Below are positions 1 to 8,446 of a DNA stretch of 64,000 nt, piece after piece (position 1 is the stretch's first letter; each line of letters starts with the position of its first letter). The stretch lies in contig UCIT01000004.1 in assembly GCA_900472625.1 (NCBI GenBank), positions 1-64,000 on the forward strand, read 5' to 3'. Both the position numbers and the translations under genes were made by a program. The notes beneath the pieces are model-generated. The model ran no database searches. It was not told the DNA's origin and saw only the letters and a list, made by a program, of their open reading frames with translations. This DNA is from Hyphomicrobiales bacterium (GTDB lineage Bacteria > Pseudomonadota > Alphaproteobacteria > Rhizobiales > Rhizobiaceae).

Positions 1-235
1 AGCCGGCGCGCAGCGCGCTATAGTAGCCGACATCATATTCCGTTGACACGTTGAAGCCTGCAACACCGAAATTCGTGTCATCCAGCCAATTCACTGAGCT
101 AAGCGAACCAATGTAAAAACCAGACGACGACTGAACTGGCGCGGGCTGTTCAACCGGTGCAACGAGATCGGCGGCCTGAACGAGCGAAATGGCGGCGGAC
201 GACAGCAGTGCCGCGAGCAGAAGTGTCTTTGTCAT
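1..235 (-). CDS. Outer membrane beta-barrel protein, N-terminal part (cut by window edge)
   Basis: The reverse strand reads from an ATG at 235 into a typical Sec signal peptide (MTKTLLLAALLSSAAISLVQ, then AADLV). A mature N-terminus follows with GFYIGSLSSVNWLDDTNFGV, the aromatic-rich opening of a small rhizobial outer-membrane barrel. At least 78 residues are visible and the frame is open to the window edge. Family membership rests on the signal peptide plus the GFYIG-type first strand; the exact porin class cannot be told from this fragment. It is divergent from the esterase gene to its right. Confidence 0.6.
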   Translation of the reverse strand, partial: MTKTLLLAALLSSAAISLVQAADLVAPVEQPAPVQSSSGFYIGSLSSVNWLDDTNFGVAGFNVSTEYDVGYYSALRAG

Positions 236-559
236 GGAATTTCCTATCACCTGATACGGCCGTACTCGCCGTTTGATCACTGAAGTCGAGATAGGTACGA
301 TTTGTCATCGGCATAGAGAAGGGATTGCGTTTTTCCGATCCAAAGCTGAAATCCAGTCATAGGCGTGGCAATCGAGCCACAGGGGTGTTGTCGCCACGCT
401 GGCGCAAGTTGCCCCCACCACTCTTCGATCTCCCTCTACGCCGCGCATCTGCGGTGAGAGCAGCCTTCGAATTTAAATATCTTGTGCGACGCAACCAACC
501 CGTCCCAGCCAAGTTGAGCTTTGTCACCGCCGTTCCGGCTTTGATGGCAGGAGAACGAC
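236..559. other. Intergenic region between divergent genes
   Basis: This stretch of about 320 bases separates the outer-membrane protein gene (leftward) from the esterase gene (rightward). The frames open here look like chance reading frames and have no recognisable family. It should hold both promoters, but I see no GGAAC-N17-GTT site or clear hairpin. Confidence 0.4.
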
Positions 560-1639
560 ATGACGTCCCTATCCGACACAATCAAACGCCTTGCAGCACT
601 CCGAGCCCTACCGGCTCAGGGCAAGCGCTCATCATACCATCTGGCAGAGCTGCTCGCGTTCGGATCAGATCCTGGCAATCTGGGAGGAAAGCTCTTTGTT
701 CCGAACAATGTCGTTAGTGATCCCGCCTTGGTCGTGGTACTTCATGGCTGCACGCAATCGGCGGCCTCGTATGATGACGGCTCTGGTTGGGCGCACCTGG
801 CAGCCGAGCACGGGTTCATCGTCCTCTATCCGGAACAGCGACGGCAGAACAATCCCAACCTTTGCTTCAACTGGTTCGAGCCCGGCGATATCCGCCGAGA
901 CGGCGGGGAAGCGTTGTCGATCAGGCAGATGATCGAGACCGTCTGTATCAATCACAACGTCGACAGGAGGCAGGTATTCATAACCGGCCTATCGGCCGGC
1001 GGAGCGATGACGAATGTCATGCTGGCATCCTATCCGGACGTATTTTCCGCCGGGGCGATCATCGGGGGGCTCCCATACGGTGTCGCCTCATCGATTCCTC
1101 ATGCTCTCGAGCGCATGCGTGGTGTTGGGCTTCCTTCGGGAGCAACGCTCTCGGGAATGATACGCTCAGCTTCTGCTCATGCTGGACCATGGCCAACGGT
1201 CTCGATTTGGCAGGGCTCGAAAGATCAGACTGTCGCCGAGGCGAACGCCCACGCGCTCGTAGAACAGTGGTTGGGGGTTCACGGATTATCGACATCGCCT
1301 TCCAAGTCATCATCGGACGGCTCACACCACACGACGAGATGGTCTGACAGCACCGGTTTCGTGCCAGTCGAGTTTCACAGCATTGACGGCATGGGACACG
1401 GCACTCCGATTGACACCACAAGCGGCCTAGGGGCGGCCGGGCCATTTATGCTCGAGGTGGGGGTATCTTCTACTGCGGAAATCGCGCGAACCTGGGGTCT
1501 GACACCATCGTTTGCGGTGGATAGGTCTGAGGTTGAGAACGCGGTCGAGACCTTCACGCTCAAACCCCAAGGTGTCCCCTCGACCGGAATACAAGACATT
1601 ATCGAAAAGGCGCTCCGTTCAGCCGGGCTCATGCATTGA
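560..1639 (+). CDS. PHB depolymerase family esterase
   Basis: This 359-aa alpha/beta hydrolase belongs to the short-chain polyhydroxyalkanoate depolymerase (LpqC/esterase-PHB) group. The oxyanion-side motif VVLHGCTQSA lies near residues 58-68. The lipase box GLSAG is at 143-147, with Ser145 as predicted nucleophile, and a C-terminal GMGHG supplies the likely catalytic His. No signal peptide is seen, so it is probably cytosolic, acting on PHB oligomers or other short esters. The ATG at 560 has an AGGAGA Shine-Dalgarno sequence seven bases upstream. Substrate is inferred from the family only. Confidence 0.85.
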   Translation: MTSLSDTIKRLAALRALPAQGKRSSYHLAELLAFGSDPGNLGGKLFVPNNVVSDPALVVVLHGCTQSAASYDDGSGWAHLAAEHGFIVLYPEQRRQNNPNLCFNWFEPGDIRRDGGEALSIRQMIETVCINHNVDRRQVFITGLSAGGAMTNVMLASYPDVFSAGAIIGGLPYGVASSIPHALERMRGVGLPSGATLSGMIRSASAHAGPWPTVSIWQGSKDQTVAEANAHALVEQWLGVHGLSTSPSKSSSDGSHHTTRWSDSTGFVPVEFHSIDGMGHGTPIDTTSGLGAAGPFMLEVGVSSTAEIARTWGLTPSFAVDRSEVENAVETFTLKPQGVPSTGIQDIIEKALRSAGLMH

Positions 1640-1723
1640 ACCCAAGCAGCCATTTCCCGAACACGGAAATATTCAAGGCCGTGTCCTGGCGGCAATTCCA
1701 GGCTTTACGAAGAGGAGTTGGCA

Positions 1724-2632
1724 ATGTCCCAACCTATCTCAACACACTCGCCCACTGGCATGACGTATACATCTGAAGAAGCGGTCACAGACATGAACCG
1801 AATATCCTGGGGAGCGGTCTTTGCCGGCGTCGTGATCGCGCTCGCAACGCAGTTTCTGCTCAATCTGCTGGGCCTCGGGATCGGTGCAGCCGTCCTCGAC
1901 CCTGCCACCGCTGACAACCCCACCGCATCCTCTTTCTCCATCATTGGCGGGCTTTGGTTTGTCGTGGCGGGGATCGTGGCGTCGTTCATCGGTGCTTACG
2001 TGGCCAGTCGCCTTTCTGGCCGTCCGAGTGAAACGACCGGTGGGTTTCACGGCGTCACGTCATGGGCCGCGACGACCCTCGTTGTACTCTACCTCCTTAC
2101 CACATCCGTGGGTGCGCTCGTCGGAGGCGCGTTCAGTGGTCTTTCGAGTGTTGTCGGTGGCGCAGGACAGGCCGCCGCCTCGGCTGTTTCAGCCGCTGCG
2201 CCAACGCTCATGCCATCTGATCCGATGACCGCAATGGAAGCTCAAATTCGAGACACCAGCGGCGGGAGCGATCCGCAAGCGCTGCAGGCAACGGCGCTGT
2301 CAGCAATGAAAGCCGTCACATCCGGTGATCCGTCAAAGGTGGCCGACGCCAAGACCAGAGCCGCCGAGGCTTTGGCCAAGGCACAAAATATCCCGGTCGA
2401 CCAGGCGCGTGCGAAGGTTGACGAATACGAGGCGAACTATCGCGAAACACTCGCGACAGCCAAGCAAGAATCTCTCAACGCCGCGCAAACCACCGCCACC
2501 ATCGTATCGAGGGGTGCCCTCCTTGGCTTCCTCGCCCTTGTTCTTGGCGTCGTTGCCGCCTGGTTCGGCGGCGTCGCTGGCACAAAGCCCGTCACCGTCG
2601 TCCAGGAATATACCCTTGGGCGGAAACTCTAG
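1724..2632 (+). CDS. Multi-pass membrane protein of PhnA-like rhizobial type
   Basis: The 302-aa protein has hydrophobic segments near residues 25-55, 70-95 and 110-135 and a last one near 260-285. Between them lies an Ala-rich soluble stretch (about 150-255) likely to form helices. The start chosen is the ATG at 1724, which sits six bases after GAGGAG; an in-frame TTG at 1718 overlaps that ribosome site and is less likely. Proteins of this shape are annotated as PhnA-like membrane proteins in rhizobia, but no function is established and PhnA catalytic features are absent. It lies just ahead of a DUF892 stress gene in the same direction. Confidence 0.7.
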   Translation: MSQPISTHSPTGMTYTSEEAVTDMNRISWGAVFAGVVIALATQFLLNLLGLGIGAAVLDPATADNPTASSFSIIGGLWFVVAGIVASFIGAYVASRLSGRPSETTGGFHGVTSWAATTLVVLYLLTTSVGALVGGAFSGLSSVVGGAGQAAASAVSAAAPTLMPSDPMTAMEAQIRDTSGGSDPQALQATALSAMKAVTSGDPSKVADAKTRAAEALAKAQNIPVDQARAKVDEYEANYRETLATAKQESLNAAQTTATIVSRGALLGFLALVLGVVAAWFGGVAGTKPVTVVQEYTLGRKL

Positions 2633-2669
2633 CCCTTCTTCAACCTGACCCCAACAAAGGACCACGACC

Positions 2670-3161
2670 ATGACAGAACCAAAGAACCTCAATGATTTGC
2701 TATATGAAACCCTGAAAGACATCTACTTCGCCGAAAAGCAGATAGTGAGCGCCTTGCCAAAAATGGCGGAAACCGCGCAATCCCCTGAACTCAAGCAGGC
2801 TTTCCAGACCCATGAAGGCCAGACCGAGACACACATCGAACGCCTGGAGCAAGTCTTCGAATTGATCGGCAAGCCCGCCCAGCAAAAGACATGCAATGCG
2901 ATCCTCGGCATCATCGAGGAAGGCAAGGAAGTCATGGAGGAGTTCAAGGGAACGGATGCTCTCGATCCCGGCCTCCTCGCCGGCGCGCAGGCCGTCGAGC
3001 ACTATGAGATCAGCCGCTACGGAACGATGGTCACGTGGGCAAAGACCCTTGGTTTGGATGAGGTTGCCGAGCTCCTCGCAATGACCCTCGACGAAGAGGA
3101 GGCAACGGACGAATTGCTCTCCGAAATCGCTGAGACCACTGTCAACGCCCAGGCGGCCTGA
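2670..3161 (+). CDS. DUF892 (YciE/YciF) ferritin-like protein
   Basis: This 163-aa all-helical protein matches the YciE/YciF (DUF892) ferritin-like family: it opens LNDLLYETLKDIYFAEKQI and carries the helix pair ending in the AVEHYEISRYGT motif, where Glu and His would bind a metal pair. Length is typical for the family. The family is stress-induced in many bacteria (osmotic, oxidative) but its reaction is unknown. It lies 37 bases downstream of the membrane-protein gene, so co-transcription is plausible. Confidence 0.9.
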   Translation: MTEPKNLNDLLYETLKDIYFAEKQIVSALPKMAETAQSPELKQAFQTHEGQTETHIERLEQVFELIGKPAQQKTCNAILGIIEEGKEVMEEFKGTDALDPGLLAGAQAVEHYEISRYGTMVTWAKTLGLDEVAELLAMTLDEEEATDELLSEIAETTVNAQAA

Positions 3162-3213
3162 CTGATAACGCGTGCGTCGCCTGGTGACGCACGCCAATTC
3201 AAGGGAAGAGAAG

Positions 3214-3486
3214 ATGCACATCATCAATCAGAGTGTTACCCGCACAGCATCTGGCACCGCCGTCGAGTTCGTCGGTGAAGGCGGAGAAAAAATCTCGGTT
3301 CTACTGACAAGCACGAATACGACGCCTTCCGAAGTACTCGCAATCGAGAAGGCGAAGGCCACTATGGTGCAGGTGGCGACGTTCGGCGCAAAATCCGACG
3401 AAACCGAAGCGGAGTCTCTCAGCCATCATGTGGTCATAGAACAGCAAGATGCTGGGACGAGCCGCACCTATAGCCCCATCGATTGA
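3214..3486 (+). CDS. Small conserved protein, VEFxGEGGE family (copy 1)
   Basis: The 90-aa product starts at the ATG preceded by GGGAAGAGAAG. It carries the segment AVEFVGEGGEKISVLL, closely matched by AVEFLGEGGELVSVVM in the 87-aa product at 53583-53846. Both then have a helix ending in VATFG or VLSFG followed by an acidic stretch. No known function. The second copy has a predicted EcfG promoter and this copy sits behind a DUF892 gene, so a stress role is plausible. Confidence 0.7.
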   Translation: MHIINQSVTRTASGTAVEFVGEGGEKISVLLTSTNTTPSEVLAIEKAKATMVQVATFGAKSDETEAESLSHHVVIEQQDAGTSRTYSPID

Positions 3487-3578
3487 TCACGCGAATCTCT
3501 GGCATCAGTCCTTTAAAAGCTGGTGCATACGGCGCGTCCAATCGATAATAGCCCAATCGCCCCGCTAAAGGGACTACA

Positions 3579-3950
3579 GTGAGCCGAGACAACCCAATGC
3601 CGTTCGATGCCATCGATAAAAATGAATGCCACGCACTCTTCGACGAATTCACTCCGAACTCGGAGGGACTGGAGGAGGCGAACGTTGCGACGATCGTGAG
3701 TGCCGTTTGCTATGCGCCGTTGGAAGATGGCGAGATGGTTATCCGCCTGGCCAAAGATGACGGCAATCACGTCGTCATCAGGACGAACCCCATCTGCGCC
3801 GGAAGGTTGGCCATCGCACTCCTTGATATCATCAATGCGAATGGCTGGTTTGAAGTCGATCTCCGAATTTCTGACACAGGATCAGATGTCGCGCGAATAA
3901 GACCTCAGAGCCTTGGGCAAAAATTTCATCCGGCAAACGGCAATCGCTAG
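3579..3950 (+). CDS. Hypothetical protein (123 aa)
   Basis: The frame begins at a GTG five bases after AAAGGGA; an ATG six codons further on is the alternative. The sequence has a compact alpha/beta pattern with strands around EMVIRLAK and HVVIRTN and a helix AGRLAIALLDIINANG. I do not recognise the family. It is in the same direction as the preceding stress-type genes. Confidence 0.6.
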   Translation: MSRDNPMPFDAIDKNECHALFDEFTPNSEGLEEANVATIVSAVCYAPLEDGEMVIRLAKDDGNHVVIRTNPICAGRLAIALLDIINANGWFEVDLRISDTGSDVARIRPQSLGQKFHPANGNR

Positions 3951-4018
3951 CCGCGTCGTGAATTTGAAATGCCATGTTCTCCGCCTTGGCACCTCTGATA
4001 CCCCCACGTGAGATCGGT

Positions 4019-4297
4019 TCATCCGTTTCCTGAGATGACCTCAAGCTCATTGATGACCGATTTTACGCCTTCCACCGACTTCGCGACCTCACCTGCGGCC
4101 TCGACCTCAGCATGGCTGGAGACAACACCTCGTAAATAGAGTGTACCATCGATATCGACCACGACAATATCAGATGGACTGATACTTCCCGCTACCGACA
4201 AAGCATCCGCCACCCTCTGTTCCAAGCCAGCCCTGTTTGGGGTCTCCATATCTGACTGGGGCGGGAGGCCGTGAACTGTGCGTGCTTGCGTTACCAT
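4019..4297 (-). CDS. BON domain protein
   Basis: This 92-aa protein contains one BON domain: a helix LEQRVADALSV, the strand DIVVVDIDGTLYLRGVV with the conserved Gly, and the helix EAAGEVAKSVEGVKSVINEL. BON domains bind membranes or lipids and occur in osmotic-shock and stress proteins such as OsmY. There is no signal peptide here, unlike OsmY, so it may be cytosolic. AGGAGA precedes the ATG. A GGAAC-N17-GTT promoter lies about 110 bases upstream at 4406-4430. Confidence 0.85.
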   Translation of the reverse strand: MVTQARTVHGLPPQSDMETPNRAGLEQRVADALSVAGSISPSDIVVVDIDGTLYLRGVVSSHAEVEAAGEVAKSVEGVKSVINELEVISGNG

Positions 4298-4403
4298 AAT
4301 TTTTCTCCTGACATCGATTGATAGAAGGGAGAGCCATTGTAAACGCCACGCTCAATGGCTCTCCACGACGATACGATCATGAGGACAGCCACGACCGCTC
4401 TCA

Positions 4404-4430
4404 GGAACCTCGGGGCGCTGCATTTGTTCC
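4404..4430. promoter_or_regulatory. Symmetric EcfG-type promoter, readable in both directions
   Basis: The plus strand reads GGAAC (4404-4408), 17 bases, GTTCC (4426-4430). Because the -35 element GGAAC and the GTT of the -10 element sit at both ends in opposite sense, each strand has a full GGAAC-N17-GTT. Leftward it would drive the BON gene; rightward it would drive the 64-aa gene at 4500. Confidence 0.65.
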
Positions 4431-4499
4431 TTTGCCAATCATGACAAAAGGGCGGGAACCCATTAACGTTCCCGGAATTGTAAATGAGAGTAGCCCGAC

Positions 4500-4694
4500 A
4501 TGGCTTATGAACAAGGAATGCAGCTCGTGTTTGACCTGGTCGGGCGGACTGTTGTGGTGAGCTTCCGGAACAACGTGAAGATGCTTGGTCCGTTTGCGGA
4601 CCAGAAGGCTGCGATCCGGGCGGGTGAGCAATATTGCCGTGACAGGGGCTGGGTTGATGTGACAAACGAGAGAGAACAGAAAAGCACTCATTAA
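4500..4694 (+). CDS. Small hypothetical protein (64 aa)
   Basis: The product MAYEQGMQLVFDLVGRTVVV... has two strands and a helix (DQKAAIRAGEQYCRDRGW). The family is not recognised. It has a weak GAGAG ribosome site. Support for it being real comes from the predicted EcfG-type promoter 70 bases upstream at 4404-4428, shared with the BON gene. Confidence 0.5.
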   Translation: MAYEQGMQLVFDLVGRTVVVSFRNNVKMLGPFADQKAAIRAGEQYCRDRGWVDVTNEREQKSTH

Positions 4695-4827
4695 TCTCTG
4701 AAATACGTCATAGTTAATTGCGCCTCCCAAATTAAAGCGTAGCTTAGCACCATCGACCCACTTTCTGATGGTAGAGGTCGCTTGGGAGCTGATAATTGTT
4801 CTTGCCGTCGAACGGAGTAGCACGTTG

Positions 4828-5058
4828 ATGCTGCAATCACTGATTTCCCTGTCTGATTCCGATATCGACCTTGTTACAAACACGGTCCATGCTTGGTGTC
4901 GCACGCATCATTGCAACATTGACAGCGCCGATGGACATCGGGCTCTTACGACCGCCGTCGATCTAATGCAGTCCAGCCACACAGATCCGAGCCTTATCCA
5001 GTCTTTGGCGCAGCGTCTCGCCCCACTGGATCAGCCTGCAGGTCGGGGTTTGCTATGA
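4828..5058 (+). CDS. Small hypothetical protein (76 aa)
   Basis: The start is the ATG at 4828 after ACGGAG, giving MLQSLISLSDSDIDLVTNTV and so on. The predicted fold is mostly helical. Its stop overlaps the first in-frame ATG of the next small gene, so the two are probably translated together. No family recognised. Confidence 0.5.
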   Translation: MLQSLISLSDSDIDLVTNTVHAWCRTHHCNIDSADGHRALTTAVDLMQSSHTDPSLIQSLAQRLAPLDQPAGRGLL

Positions 5059-5066
5059 GGACGTCA

Positions 5067-5246
5067 ATGACCCAAAGCGAGCGCCGACATAAATTTGGCG
5101 AGACCCACGAAATTGCGACCGCACTCATCAATTCTCAACGCGCCGCGCGAGATGCAAAGACCACTCGACTTCGTGCGATGAGGCTGGCTGCGGAAGCGGA
5201 TAAGGCAGCCCCTCGGACAGGTTCCTCATCTCCCGCCGAAGAATGA
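5067..5246 (+). CDS. Small basic helical protein, ARDAKTxRLRxxRLA family (copy 1)
   Basis: The 59-aa product has the segment AARDAKTTRLRAMRLAAE, also found in the small proteins at 11152-11379 (ARDAKTLRLREARLAHE) and 38515-38685 (ARDDKTRRLRQARLAAE). All three are short, charged and probably one long helix. The ATG at 5067 is preceded by GAGG at seven bases; an upstream ATG at 5055 has no clear ribosome site. Function unknown. A Crp remnant and a broken DUF6894 gene lie directly to the right, the same neighbours as copy 3. Confidence 0.65.
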   Translation: MTQSERRHKFGETHEIATALINSQRAARDAKTTRLRAMRLAAEADKAAPRTGSSSPAEE

Positions 5247-5344
5247 GCGGGGAGGTAGCCAGAGCGCGCACGGCGTCGCGCGGCGCCTGCAATGCCGTAA
5301 TATGTCTGGAGCGTCGGCCATCTGTTTGTCGCGACGAGAGAGAT

Positions 5345-5488
5345 CTTCGATATGAGGATGCTGTATCCGGGGCGCGAGCCTTCCGTCACGATATCCTCGC
5401 CTGGCGCGAAGGTGCGCCCTTGGTCACCATTTGCTGCAGCTTCTTTGTCTCGGCTTTTGAGATAGAAAATAAGCGCTTCGGACATCAA
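5345..5488 (-). pseudogene. N-terminal remnant of a Crp/Fnr-type regulator
   Basis: The reverse strand encodes MSEALIFYLKSRD and GRTFAPGEDIVTEG, closely matching the start of the intact regulator at 37317-38036 (MIEPLLMNLQSRD and GRTFAPGEDIVSEG). The match stops after about 48 residues, at SILISK; the rest of the sensor domain and the helix-turn-helix are missing. A stretch between the two motifs is shortened as well. It is therefore a truncated copy, not a working regulator. Confidence 0.75.
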
Positions 5489-5580
5489 TCGCCCTTTAGG
5501 GGCTTGCTGTGCACAGCGATAGCTACGATAGGAACATCGCGCGGTTCAAACGCTTCAGCAACAAGCACCGAGGAACCGCG

Positions 5581-5821
5581 GTGAACCGATACGACTTCGA
5601 TTCTAACGACGGTGACGGCGCTCTCCGCAGTGAGATCGGTGTGGACATCGCGTCGCGAACTGGCGTCTTACAGGAAGTTGCGAGAATTATGCTTTGGAAT
5701 CGCTAGCGACGAGCTCCCGCCGTTGGACCGGGCCGTCATTTCGGTCAACGTTCGCGATGAGGAGGGAGACCCGATTTCGGTGTCTACTCTCACCTTCAGT
5801 AACGAGTGGATCATGGTTTGA
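5581..5821 (+). pseudogene. Frameshifted DUF6894 gene
   Basis: From a GTG at 5581 the frame reads MNRYDFDSNDGDGALRSEIG and LQEVARIML, then stops. In another frame the match continues as SDELPPLDRAVISVNVRDEE and PISVSTLTFSNEW to 5821. Both halves align with the intact DUF6894 protein at 38118-38366. One small indel near 5690 explains the break. A ribosome site AGGAACCGCG precedes the GTG. Confidence 0.75.
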
Positions 5822-5869
5822 GTCACCGCCCCTGTCCCTCCCCTCGAAAGGTCGCCGGATTCAAATGAC

Positions 5870-5888
5870 AATTTGAATTTTTCAAATT
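5870..5888. repeat. AT-rich inverted repeat
   Basis: The arms AATTTGAA and TTCAAATT are perfect 8-base complements around a TTT loop. They lie in an AT-rich pocket between the broken DUF6894 gene and the 59-aa gene at 5990. It may be a weak terminator or part of the next promoter; nothing in the sequence decides. Confidence 0.35.
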
Positions 5889-5989
5889 TAATTGAAATAA
5901 TTTAAAGGCGCGCCATATTGTTAGAGAGTGACATGCCGCCGTAGCCAGTTCTATCGAATTGGCCTGAGGCTGATCACGGGGAGTTGGCG

Positions 5990-6169
5990 ATGATCGAATT
6001 CAAGACATCCGATAGTGGTAAAGACCGTCAAGAAGAAATTGGACGGCAGCTGAAAAAGCTGGACGCCGAAATGGCCTCGCCCAACATCAAGGAAGCCAAA
6101 CACGCCGAGCTCAACATCACCTATCGGCAGCTTTCTGCTGAACGAGACGCTCTGGCACAGCGTCACTGA
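5990..6169 (+). CDS. Small charged helical protein (59 aa)
   Basis: The ATG at 5990 follows GGGGAG at six bases. The product MIEFKTSDSGKDRQEEIGRQ... is rich in charged residues and probably a helical hairpin (LKKLDAEMASPNIKEAKHAE). No known domain. Its promoter region is unusually AT-rich. Confidence 0.5.
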   Translation: MIEFKTSDSGKDRQEEIGRQLKKLDAEMASPNIKEAKHAELNITYRQLSAERDALAQRH

Positions 6170-6250
6170 TCCGGGGGACAGGGTGTGCTGGCCCAAGCCT
6201 GCTCATCTGTCACCAAGGCATAAAAACTCGAAATGTAGGGAGGACCGGTT

Positions 6251-6580
6251 GTGTCCGCCATCCCAAGGTACATCACGACGTCTCAACTCGAAGTCATCAG
6301 ATCGGTACTTTCCAAAGGAGGATATAGCGACCAGGTCTGGGCGACGTCTCCGCCGAACAGCGAAGCACAAGCGTTGGTCAGGCTTGTCCAAGACGGAATG
6401 AGTGATCCTATCGACCTAGCCCGAGAACTTGAGGCCCGTTTCGGCAACGAAAACGGGCCCTCAGCTGCCCTAATACGCTCGCTAGACCAACTTGCGGATC
6501 ACGGAATGCGCGTTGCACCCGGCCTCGACAGCCCAACCAGCTTGGCGCGAACGAGTAAGTTTGTCGTCGATGATCTGTAG
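6251..6580 (+). CDS. Hypothetical protein (109 aa)
   Basis: The frame opens at GTG 6251, six bases after GGGAGGA, which supports this start. The product is helical with the segment DPIDLARELEARFG. No family is recognised. A long region without a clear gene follows it. Confidence 0.55.
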   Translation: MSAIPRYITTSQLEVIRSVLSKGGYSDQVWATSPPNSEAQALVRLVQDGMSDPIDLARELEARFGNENGPSAALIRSLDQLADHGMRVAPGLDSPTSLARTSKFVVDDL

Positions 6581-7123
6581 AGGCCATCGCTTTGCCGATT
6601 AAGCTGAAAGCTGTTCTCGGATACGTCTCCACAGACAATCTCGAGCCTTCCAATTCTGATCGTATGCGGATGCGCGGACGTTCCGCCCGGTGTCAGCCTT
6701 GACGTCGCTCGACTGGGTAAACCTTAACCTGCTGATTACAATGCCGCTGAAAAGCTTGAATTGCGCAAATAAGGCGGGGAATGACGGACCAGAGGGAATT
6801 GGCCGGAGGCCTTGTAGTGGCTTTCGGAAAATACACCCCATCAAGACGATAACCATGCACCATGAAGCCATACGTGGAATTTCGGCGAAGCGTGGCAGCG
6901 AGAAGAGCTACTAGGTTATGTGGACTGCTGGGCGTTTTAACAGGCTGCGATCCGAGCTTGTTAAATGTGCTATTACTCAACTTTCAGCAATGACCGCCTA
7001 CGGCCGCGCACGAAGCGTCCAGCCGGAATTGCCGTGCGATAAACACTACTTTTGAAATCCTAGTCGCCGAAGACGCCGCCATGGCTTTTGACAACGACGG
7101 GAAAACTCGACGGGAATTGCCCG
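6581..7123. other. About 540 bases without a recognisable gene
   Basis: Short frames exist on both strands, but none has a ribosome site together with recognisable protein sequence. There is no clear hairpin and no GGAAC-N17-GTT site. It may be decayed coding sequence. Confidence 0.35.
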
Positions 7124-7279
7124 ATGGCCATTGTCACAGACGGAAAAGCTTGGCGGCGTTCTATGCGGTACGTAATCGCCGTCGTCATCTTCGCAATTGC
7201 GGTCGTTGGTTGTCTTAGCTTCTTCCAGACCAAGGATACGACTCTCCCCGAAAGCCCGAAGCAGGCGACGGAGCCGTAA
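7124..7279 (+). CDS. Small single-pass membrane protein (51 aa)
   Basis: The product has one strong transmembrane helix (YVIAVVIFAIAVVGCLSFF) after a short basic N-terminus and ends in a polar tail of 16 residues. The ATG at 7124 has a weak CGGGAA upstream; an in-frame TTG at 7088 is the alternative. Function unknown. Confidence 0.4.
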   Translation: MAIVTDGKAWRRSMRYVIAVVIFAIAVVGCLSFFQTKDTTLPESPKQATEP

Positions 7280-7431
7280 CTTTATACCACTTGAGACCTT
7301 GCGGTCGGAACTGTCGACGTTACGTCTCGGTGACTGAGTCCGATGGGCCGGTGTAACTGAGAATGCAAGCCGCGTGGTTGGTGACTATCAATCTCAGAAC
7401 GTAACTTCCAGATAAAAGCGAGTTTAGCCAA

Positions 7432-8400
7432 ATGTCGAGGATCATTGTTGTCGGCGGGAGCGGACACGTCGGAACCTATCTGCTTCCTCTCCTGGTGGAA
7501 TTGGGCCACGAGGTCGTCAACGTCAGTCGTGGCACCGCACAGCCTTACAAGAGCCATCATGCCTGGGACCGTATTGCGACCGTGGTGTTGGACCGAACTG
7601 TCGAAGAAAAGGCCGGCCAGTTCGGAGCGAAAATAGCGGACCTCAAGCCTGACGTGGTCGTGGACATGATCGCCTTCGAACTTGCCAGTACCCAACAGAT
7701 TGTGAAAGCACTCCGCGGCAAAGTGGGACACTATCTGTTTTGCAGTTCGATTTGGGTCTACGGTCAACTGGTGGGAATTCCATCGACCGAAACCGACCCG
7801 CCAAATCCGATCGACGCCTACGGGCGAGGCAAAGCGGAAAGTGAAACGTGGCTTCTACGGGAAGCAACCGTCAACGGGTTCCCGGCAACCTGTTTCCGGC
7901 CCGGGCATATCGTCGGCGAAGGGTGGAACCCTATCAGCCCTATCGGAACCAATAATCCTGAAACTTTCTCGCTGATCGCGCGCGGTGACAAACTCATTCT
8001 CCCCAACCTAGGACTCGAGACGCTACACCATGTCCACGCTGACGACGTGGCGCGATGGATCGTTTGCGCAATCGAGAACAGGGCGGCCTCTATTGGGGAG
8101 GCATTCAACACTGTGTCAGAGCAAGCCGTGAATCTTCGAGGTTATGCGGAAAGCGTTTACAGCTGGTTTGGTAGAACGCCTCAACTTGAGTTTCAACCGT
8201 TCGAGGATTGGGTGCTCGATCTCGGCGAATGGGCAGACAGCGCACGAGGGCATATTGTCCGCAGTTCGTCACACTCGATAGAGAAGAGCAGGCATCGTCT
8301 GGGTTATAGACCACGCTACTCGAGCCTGGACGCGATCCGCGAGTCCGTGCGCGCAGCGATACGTGACGGTAGGGTAAGCGCGCCCGAAATCGGTCTTTAA
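7432..8400 (+). CDS. NAD(P)-dependent epimerase/dehydratase family protein (extended SDR)
   Basis: The 322-aa protein has an N-terminal Rossmann motif GGSGHVG at residues 8-14 and the YxxxK active-site pair Tyr130/Lys134 (YGRGK), as in extended short-chain dehydrogenases such as nucleotide-sugar epimerases. CSSIWVYG precedes it and supplies the usual Ser. A later HHVHADDVARW segment is typical of the substrate domain. The exact sugar or substrate cannot be told. It stands alone, with small genes on each side. Confidence 0.85.
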   Translation: MSRIIVVGGSGHVGTYLLPLLVELGHEVVNVSRGTAQPYKSHHAWDRIATVVLDRTVEEKAGQFGAKIADLKPDVVVDMIAFELASTQQIVKALRGKVGHYLFCSSIWVYGQLVGIPSTETDPPNPIDAYGRGKAESETWLLREATVNGFPATCFRPGHIVGEGWNPISPIGTNNPETFSLIARGDKLILPNLGLETLHHVHADDVARWIVCAIENRAASIGEAFNTVSEQAVNLRGYAESVYSWFGRTPQLEFQPFEDWVLDLGEWADSARGHIVRSSSHSIEKSRHRLGYRPRYSSLDAIRESVRAAIRDGRVSAPEIGL

Positions 8401-8446
8401 TTCATGCCTCCGTGTCCACGATTTTGTCTTCACAGTCATTCAACTG

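Noticed and set aside
325..717. Open frame overlapping the start of the esterase gene
   Set aside because: It is read in a different frame from the esterase and has the Arg/Pro-rich look of a shadow frame.
4453..4474. Inverted repeat CGGGAAC/GTTCCCG as a second bidirectional promoter
   Set aside because: GGAAC is present on both strands, but no GTT lies 17 bases away; only the hairpin symmetry remains.
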